A DNA stretch of 64,000 nucleotides, taken from assembly GCF_002101585.1 (NCBI RefSeq), contig NZ_LQOT01000076.1, positions 1 through 64,000 on the forward strand. Direction: 5' to 3'. Below, piece after piece: positions 59,103-64,000 of this stretch (positions are counted from its first letter, which is position 1; each line of letters begins with the position of its first letter). The notes below the pieces were generated by a model that did no database searches, had not been told where the DNA came from, and saw nothing but the letters and a program-made list of their open reading frames with translations. This stretch comes from Mycolicibacter engbaekii (GTDB taxonomy: Bacteria > Actinomycetota > Actinomycetes > Mycobacteriales > Mycobacteriaceae). The position numbers and the translations under genes are program-made.

Positions 59103-60113
59103 ATGCAGCGAACTGTTATTCGACCCTGGACCACCGCCGCCGTCGCACTGATCGGTGCCGGCGCGATCGCGGCGGGACCGGTGGCGATGCCGGTGACGAG
59201 CGCCGTCACCATCGACTTCCTGCTCGCCGCCCAGGACATCACCCTGGACCTGGTGCGCCACGCCCAGTCGGTGGACAACGCGGAGCACATTCTGGGCACC
59301 CTGCCGCCCGGAGCGCCGCTGACCGAGCTCGGAGAGCAGCAGGCGCAAGACGTCGCCCCGCTCATCAGCGCCGAGTTCCCGGACGGGATCGCTGGGATCT
59401 ACGCCTCGGAGTTCATCCGCACCCAGGACACCGCCCAGCCGCTTGCCGACCTGCTGAACATGGAGGTCCAGATCCTCGGAGGGCTCAACGAGGTCAACGC
59501 CGGCTGGTACGAGGGCTGGGAACTCGGCACGGTGACGCAGGTGCTCTACGCCTTCGCGCCCCTGATGTGGGCGATGGGCAGTTTCTGGGTGCCGCAGCTC
59601 GGATCGACCATCGACCCGAACGGGGTGGCGTTCAACGACCGCGTCACCGACGCGATCGAGTCGATCTACGGCAACACTGTCGCGGATCCGAACAACCCGA
59701 CCGACAGCGTGGCCTTCGCGCACGCCGGGACGATCTCGATCTGGACGTTGATGAACGTCCGCAACCCCGACTTCGGGCTGGTGCTCAACGAACTGCTCGA
59801 CACCCGCAGCCCGCTGGACAACGTCGGCCAGGTGGTCATCGAGGGCAACCCGACCGATGGATGGACCCTGGTCAGCTGGGACGGTCACGAGGTGTCGGCC
59901 ACCCCGGATCTGTTCACCGCCCTGTTCGTGGACTGGCGCGACTTCACCACGGCGGGCCAGATCGCGACCTGGCACGTGATCGAAGCACTCCAGGGCGGCG
60001 ACCTCGCGGAGATCGCCGCGGCCCTGCAGACCGGTTTCGATCAGGTCCTCGACGCGTTCATCACGTTCCCTCAGGCGGTCTTCGAGTCCTTCGCCGACGC
60101 GCTGGGCTCTTAG
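59103..60113 (+). CDS. Secreted histidine-phosphatase-fold protein, copy 1
   Basis: A 336-residue exported protein of the phosphoglycerate mutase-like (histidine phosphatase) superfamily. A Sec signal peptide (about residues 1-30) has no lipobox. The phosphoacceptor motif is LDLVRHAQS; the second catalytic His is in VAFAHAGTI; YASEFIRTQDTAQPLA gives the second Arg. Active residues are therefore complete. The C-terminal ~80 residues (after ALFVDWRDF) are an extra helical part. A close relative follows in tandem. Both sit between echA17 and the Rv3038c homologue, adjacent in M. tuberculosis, so they look inserted or lost there. Confidence 0.9.
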   Translation: MQRTVIRPWTTAAVALIGAGAIAAGPVAMPVTSAVTIDFLLAAQDITLDLVRHAQSVDNAEHILGTLPPGAPLTELGEQQAQDVAPLISAEFPDGIAGIYASEFIRTQDTAQPLADLLNMEVQILGGLNEVNAGWYEGWELGTVTQVLYAFAPLMWAMGSFWVPQLGSTIDPNGVAFNDRVTDAIESIYGNTVADPNNPTDSVAFAHAGTISIWTLMNVRNPDFGLVLNELLDTRSPLDNVGQVVIEGNPTDGWTLVSWDGHEVSATPDLFTALFVDWRDFTTAGQIATWHVIEALQGGDLAEIAAALQTGFDQVLDAFITFPQAVFESFADALGS

Positions 60114-60128
60114 CGCACGGATTTCGCC

Positions 60129-60161
60129 CCGGACCGGCCCGCGCGGGTATTGCCGGTCCGG
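60129..60161 (+). terminator. Hairpin after histidine phosphatase copy 1
   Basis: CCGGACCGGC (60129-60138) pairs perfectly with GCCGGTCCGG (60152-60161); the loop contains CCCGCGCGGG. It separates the two tandem genes. Confidence 0.7.
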
Positions 60162-60190
60162 CCGGCGATGTATAGCGTGTGTATTTACTG

Positions 60191-60206
60191 TGTGAGGTGG
60201 GTCACA
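60191..60206 (+). promoter_or_regulatory. Perfect CRP-type site TGTGA-N6-TCACA
   Basis: TGTGAGGTGGGTCACA matches the CRP (Rv3676-type) consensus at all ten specified positions, and the arms extend to 8 bp (60188-60195, 60202-60209). It lies 31 bases before the ATG of copy 2. Confidence 0.75.
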
Positions 60207-60237
60207 CAGCTCGCGTCCTGACTGGGGGAGGACGGAC

Positions 60238-61311
60238 ATGCGGCGAGGGGGAACCCGTCAGTGGTCAGCCGGTGTGCTGGCCGGGGCTGTGCTGGTCGGA
60301 TGCGCATCGGCGACGGCACCGCCGCCCGCCGCCGCCGCCGTCCCCGCCGGTATCGCGCTCGCCGCGGCCGCCGAACAGATCACCCTGGACCTGGTGCGAC
60401 ACGGTCAGTCCACCGACGACTTCCTGGGCATCCTCGGCACGCTGCCACCCGGTGCCGGGCTCACCGAGACCGGCCTACAGCAGGCCGACGCCGTCGCCCA
60501 GGCCATCCTGGCGAGCTTTCCCGACGGCATCAGCGGGGTCTACGCCTCGGAGCTTCTGCGTACCCAGCAGACCGCCGAGCCGCTGGCCGAGGCGCTGGGC
60601 ATGCAGATGCAGGTGCTCAGCGGGCTCAACGAGATCGACGCCGGGATCTGGGAGGGCCAGCCGCGCGATCTGCTGACCCAGATCGGCTATTTCGCGCCCA
60701 TGGCCGCGTGGGTGCTCGGGCTGGTCCTGGTGCCGCAGCTGGGTTCTGCGGCCACGCCGAACGGGGTGGTGTTCGACGAGCGGGTCACCGGCGCCATCGA
60801 CACCATCTACCAGAACACCATTGCCGGCGACGGCCCCCTGACCAGCGTGGCCTATTCCAGCGGCGGCCCGATCGCGATCTGGGCGCTGATGAACGTCGAG
60901 AACCCGCCATTTCTGCTGCTGTTGCAGCAGTTGCTCGAAACACTCGGGCCGCCCCCGAATGCGGGCCAGGCCATCCTGCAGGGCAGCCCCGCCGACGGCT
61001 GGACGATGGTCAGCTGGAACGGGACGCCCGTACCGGCGACACCCGACCTGCTCACCGGACTGTTTGTCGACTTCCGTGAGCTGATCGTCGCGCCGCAGGT
61101 GGCCGCCTGGCACATCTGGGAGGCCATCGAGGGCGGCGACCCCGCCGACATCACCGCGGCGCTGCAGACCGGCTTCACCGATGTGCTCGCCGCGTTCGAA
61201 GCGTTCCCCCAGGCGGTGCTCGACACCATCGCCGGCGCGCTGGGCGGCGATACCGCCGTGGCCGCCGAGCCCTTCGACGCACTTTCCACGAGCTTCATGG
61301 GAGCGATCTGA
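60238..61311 (+). CDS. Histidine-phosphatase-fold lipoprotein, copy 2
   Basis: A 357-residue paralogue of copy 1, collinear over its length. The lipobox VLVGC puts the lipidated Cys at residue 22. The N-terminal motif is LDLVRHGQS and the Arg of YASELLRTQQTAEPLA is kept, but the second catalytic His is replaced: VAYSSGGPI aligns with VAFAHAGTI of copy 1. It may therefore be inactive or bind without hydrolysis. GGGGGAGGACGG precedes the ATG. A perfect CRP site upstream suggests cAMP-linked control. Confidence 0.9.
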   Translation: MRRGGTRQWSAGVLAGAVLVGCASATAPPPAAAAVPAGIALAAAAEQITLDLVRHGQSTDDFLGILGTLPPGAGLTETGLQQADAVAQAILASFPDGISGVYASELLRTQQTAEPLAEALGMQMQVLSGLNEIDAGIWEGQPRDLLTQIGYFAPMAAWVLGLVLVPQLGSAATPNGVVFDERVTGAIDTIYQNTIAGDGPLTSVAYSSGGPIAIWALMNVENPPFLLLLQQLLETLGPPPNAGQAILQGSPADGWTMVSWNGTPVPATPDLLTGLFVDFRELIVAPQVAAWHIWEAIEGGDPADITAALQTGFTDVLAAFEAFPQAVLDTIAGALGGDTAVAAEPFDALSTSFMGAI

Positions 61312-61331
61312 GCGGGGGAGCGGCCAGCCGT

Positions 61332-61337
61332 TAGGCT
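61332..61337 (+). promoter_or_regulatory. -10 box TAGGCT for Rv3038c-like gene
   Basis: TAGGCT predicts a transcription start at 61344, two bases before the ATG at 61346. Confidence 0.5.
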
Positions 61338-61345
61338 GACTGACC

Positions 61346-62314
61346 ATGACGAGTACGGACCCGACGCCGAACCCGCACGCGACCGCCGAACAGGTGGAGG
61401 CGGCTCGGCACGACAGCAAGCTCGCGCAGGTGCTCTACCACGACTGGGAAGCCGAGCAGTACGACGAGAAGTGGTCGATCTCCTATGACGAACGCTGTAT
61501 CGACTATGCGCGGGGCCGCTTCGATGTGATCGTGCCCGAAGCCGAGCGGGCGGCCCTGCCTTACGAGCGGGCACTGGAGCTGGGCTGTGGCACGGGCTTC
61601 TTCCTGCTCAACCTCATGCAGTCCGGGGTGGCCCGCAAGGGATCGGTCACCGACCTGTCGCCCGGCATGGTCAAGGTCGCCACCCGCAACGGCAAGAACC
61701 TGGGCCTGGACGTCGACGGCCGGGTCGCCGATGCCGAAGGCATCCCGTATGAGGACAACACCTTCGACCTGGTCGTGGGCCACGCGGTGTTGCACCACAT
61801 CCCCGACGTCGAGTTGTCGCTGCGCGAGGTGCTGCGGGTGCTCAAGCCCGGCGGGCGCTTCGTATTCGCCGGCGAGCCCACCACGGTCGGCAACTTCTAC
61901 GCCCGCCGGCTCGCCGATCTGACATGGAAGACCACGGTCGCGGCGATGAAGCTGCCCGGGATGGGTTCGTGGCGCCGGCCGCAGGCCGAGCTCGACGAGA
62001 ACTCGCGGGCCGCTGCCCTGGAGTGGATCGTCGACCTGCACACCTTCAAGCCGAGTGACCTCGAGCGCATGGCGACCAACGCCGGCGCCGTCGAAGTCCG
62101 CACCGCGAGCGAGGAATTCACCGCCGCCATGCTCGGGTGGCCGGTCCGCACCTTCGAGTCGACCGTCCCGCCGGGCAAGCTGGGCTGGAAGTGGGCGAAG
62201 TTCGCGTTCGGCAGTTGGACCACCCTGAGCTGGGTGGACGCCAACGTGCTCAGCCGGGTGGTGCCCAAGGGCTGGTTCTACAACCTGCTGGTCACCGGGG
62301 TCAAACCGTCCTGA
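61346..62314 (+). CDS. SAM-dependent methyltransferase (Rv3038c-like)
   Basis: A 322-residue class I methyltransferase, near in size to Rv3038c (327 aa). Motifs: ALELGCGTGFFLLNLM (motif I), FDLVVGHAVLHHIPDVE (motif II) and RVLKPGGRFVFAGEP (motif III). The C-terminal ~110 residues contain KTTVAAMKLPGMGSW and may bind a lipid-like acceptor. Acceptor unknown. It precedes another methyltransferase-like gene whose proposed start overlaps its stop. Confidence 0.92.
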   Translation: MTSTDPTPNPHATAEQVEAARHDSKLAQVLYHDWEAEQYDEKWSISYDERCIDYARGRFDVIVPEAERAALPYERALELGCGTGFFLLNLMQSGVARKGSVTDLSPGMVKVATRNGKNLGLDVDGRVADAEGIPYEDNTFDLVVGHAVLHHIPDVELSLREVLRVLKPGGRFVFAGEPTTVGNFYARRLADLTWKTTVAAMKLPGMGSWRRPQAELDENSRAAALEWIVDLHTFKPSDLERMATNAGAVEVRTASEEFTAAMLGWPVRTFESTVPPGKLGWKWAKFAFGSWTTLSWVDANVLSRVVPKGWFYNLLVTGVKPS

Positions 62315-63516
62315 CAGGCGGCTTCGGCTTCACGCCGGAAGACGTCCGGTACCTGTGCTCGGAGGCCGGTGGCGCCGCCCAGGCCGAGATCGCGGGCCTT
62401 AAGCTCGGCGACGCCACCCGGATCGCCGACATCGCCGCACTGCGCCGCCGCTACGGCGACCGGACACCCGCGCTGGTCGAGACCATCCTGCTGCGCCGCC
62501 GGGCCGCCGCCAAACTGGCAGAGCTGCCGCAGACCGCCCACTGGCTGTTCACCGACGAGGCGCTGCAGCAGGCCAGCGCCGCCCCGGTCGCACGGCACCG
62601 CGCGCAACGGATCGGCGCCGCGGCGCCAGGGGCCCTCGTGCACGACGTCACCTGTTCGGTCGGCACCGAACTGGCAGCGTTGACCGAGGCGACCGATCGG
62701 GTACTGGGCAGCGACCTCGATCCGGTACGGCTGGCGATGGCGCGTCACAACGTGGGCGGGGTCGGGTTGGTGCGCGCCGACGCACTGCGGCCGGTCAGCC
62801 GAGCCACGGTGGTTCTGGCCGACCCCGGCCGGCGGGGCGGCGGGCGACGCCGCTTCGACCCGGCCGACTACCAGCCCGCGCTGGACCGGCTGCTCGAGGT
62901 CTACCGCGAACGCCACCTGGTGGTAAAGGTTGCTCCCGGAATCGATTTCACGCAGGTCCACCAACTCGGATTCGACGGCGAGATCGAAGTCACCTCGTGG
63001 CGGGCGTCGGTACGCGAAGCCTGCCTGTGGTCGCCCGGCCTGGCCGAACCCGGCGTCCGCCGCCGCGCCGTGCTCCTCGACCGGGGCGAGCAGATCACCG
63101 ACACCGAAGCAGCCGACTGCGACGTGCGGCCGGCGGGACGCTGGATCATCGACCCCGACGGAGCGGTCGTGCGGGCCGGCCTGGTCCGCCAGTACGCCGC
63201 TCGCCACCGGCTGTGGCAGCTCGACCCCGACATCGCCTATCTCTCCGGTGCCGAATTGCCGGACGGCATGCGCGGATTCGAGGTCCTCGAGGAGTTGCCC
63301 TACAGCGAGAAGCGGCTGCGGCAGGCGCTCGCGGCACGCGGCTGCGGCGCGCTGGAGATTCTGGTGCGCGGTGTGCGCGACGTGCAGGCCGATCCGGACG
63401 GTCTGCGTCGCCGCTTGCGGTTGCGCGGGGACGTGCCCCTTTCGGTGGTGATCACCCGGATCGGGACCGGGCCGGCCGCCCGGGCGATTGCGTTCGTCTG
63501 CCGCCCATCGAGGTGA
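62311..63516 (+). CDS. THUMP-like / SAM-binding protein (Rv3037c-like)
   Basis: About 401 residues if begun at CTG 62311. It has a SAM-fold core (VHDVTCSVGTELAALTEATDRVLGSDLDPVRLAMARHN) and a further VLADPGRRGGGRRRFDPADY, with a C-terminal THUMP-like region (ALEILVRGVRDVQADPDGLRRRL). Rv3037c of M. tuberculosis is similar but its reported length is nearer 358. No ATG or GTG lies at the natural N-terminus; TTG 62215 would overlap the upstream gene by 100 bases. The start is unresolved. rRNA or tRNA methylation is a guess. Confidence 0.8.
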   Translation: MTGGFGFTPEDVRYLCSEAGGAAQAEIAGLKLGDATRIADIAALRRRYGDRTPALVETILLRRRAAAKLAELPQTAHWLFTDEALQQASAAPVARHRAQRIGAAAPGALVHDVTCSVGTELAALTEATDRVLGSDLDPVRLAMARHNVGGVGLVRADALRPVSRATVVLADPGRRGGGRRRFDPADYQPALDRLLEVYRERHLVVKVAPGIDFTQVHQLGFDGEIEVTSWRASVREACLWSPGLAEPGVRRRAVLLDRGEQITDTEAADCDVRPAGRWIIDPDGAVVRAGLVRQYAARHRLWQLDPDIAYLSGAELPDGMRGFEVLEELPYSEKRLRQALAARGCGALEILVRGVRDVQADPDGLRRRLRLRGDVPLSVVITRIGTGPAARAIAFVCRPSR

Positions 63517-63593
63517 CCGGACCGGTAGGCTGACGGCTTCGGGGCCATTCCAGCTTGCTGCGGCAAGGCGAGACAAAGCGAGACAATCCGACA

Positions 63594-64000
63594 ATGCGCA
63601 TTCTGGTGGCCGCCCTGGTGGCGGGCGGTGCAGTAGGCGGCTGGCTGGGTATGACGAACTTTCCCTCGGCGGGAGCGGTGTCGCCCTGCGCCGAACTGGG
63701 CGGCACGCTGGACTCCGGGCAGTGCCACGTGCACGCCTCCACCGCGAGCTACACCCTGGACATGCGGTTCCCGGTCGACTATCCCGACCAGCAGACCCTC
63801 ACCGACTATCTGGTTCAGAACCGCGACGGGTTCTTGACCGTGGCAAAGTCGACCGGCTCGCGGGACATGCCCTACGAGATGGACGCCACGTCCGAACAGC
63901 ACCGCTCGGGCCAGGGCGCCAAAGGCACCCAGAGTGTCGTGTTGAAGATCTTCCAGGACCTCGGCGGCCCGCAGGCGTCGACCTGGTATCAGGCCTTCAA
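63594..64000 (+). CDS. Secreted TB22.2-like protein (partial, runs off the window)
   Basis: The first 135 residues of a homologue of TB22.2 (Rv3036c), an abundant culture-filtrate protein. A Sec signal peptide (ILVAALVAGGAVGGWLGMTNFPSAGA) precedes CAELGGTLDSGQCHVHASTASYTLDMRFPVDYPDQQTLTDYL-type sequence and MDATSEQHRSGQGAK, all with close counterparts in Rv3036c. The domain is DUF3298/RsiV-like. The 3' end lies beyond the window. Confidence 0.94.
   Translation, partial: MRILVAALVAGGAVGGWLGMTNFPSAGAVSPCAELGGTLDSGQCHVHASTASYTLDMRFPVDYPDQQTLTDYLVQNRDGFLTVAKSTGSRDMPYEMDATSEQHRSGQGAKGTQSVVLKIFQDLGGPQASTWYQAF

Noticed and set aside
1..64000. CRISPR arrays, insertion sequences, prophage or integrase genes
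   Set aside because: No regularly spaced repeats and no transposase, integrase or phage-like products were found on either strand.

Overview
The window is high-GC actinobacterial DNA from a mycobacterium (Mycobacterium sensu lato, not the tuberculosis complex). The markers are a PPE-PPW protein, a PE-PPE domain hydrolase, CYP136 and CYP125-type P450s, an L,D-transpeptidase, FecB, a TB22.2-like secreted protein and a mycobacterial tmRNA. Gene order follows the M. tuberculosis block Rv3102c to Rv3036c in outline (ftsE-ftsX-smpB-ssrA, then cyp136/TetR/SDR, nrdHIE, Rv3050c-type TetR, nrdF2, adhC, fecB, ctaD, serB2, Rv3041c-Rv3036c). That backbone is interrupted by genes that look like accessory insertions. 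Homology calls rest on recognition by eye; no database search was run.

Region 1 (1-5.7 kb): ftsE-ftsX (divisome ABC-type complex), smpB, a DMT permease, a coupled pair of unknown genes (the second resembles EspG chaperones), an orphan LuxR-type response regulator, and ssrA. SmpB and tmRNA, the trans-translation pair, sit in one locus. Region 2 (5.7-27.4 kb) is mostly catabolic and accessory: SDR, aldehyde dehydrogenase, PPE-PPW gene with an IdeR-like box, DUF488, MFS-PucR-DadA-like cluster, GreA-like factor, tRNA-Ala(GGC), exported Pro/Ala-rich protein, 2-hydroxyacid dehydrogenase, CYP125-like P450, L,D-transpeptidase, cstA-ybdD (pyruvate/peptide uptake), SDR-fadE6 operon, poxB, and a stand-alone LeuA regulatory domain behind a short Leu/Val leader peptide.

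Region 3 (27.4-33.5 kb): two tandem CYP136 genes diverging from a TetR-SDR pair. The same palindromic operator lies upstream of both P450 genes. An AAA ATPase follows. Region 4 (33.6-45.5 kb): the class Ib ribonucleotide reductase locus. nrdH-nrdI-nrdE and nrdF2 are each preceded by tandem NrdR-box pairs. An extra nrdF1-type gene lies between them and is preceded by a 20-codon ORF. VOC, HxlR, methyltransferase, LysR-like, geranylgeranyl-reductase-like, TetR and glycoside hydrolase genes are interspersed.

Region 5 (45.5-64 kb): nitroreductase, HD phosphohydrolase, DoxX, GntR/MFS, then adhC, fecB, ctaD, serB2, a secreted PE-PPE hydrolase, ABC ATPase-NUDIX-echA17, two tandem exported histidine-phosphatase-fold proteins (the second a predicted lipoprotein behind a perfect CRP site), two methyltransferases and the start of a TB22.2 homologue. 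At least nine starts in the window lie at or within a few bases of the +1 predicted from a TANNNT -10 box, so leaderless or near-leaderless mRNAs look common.
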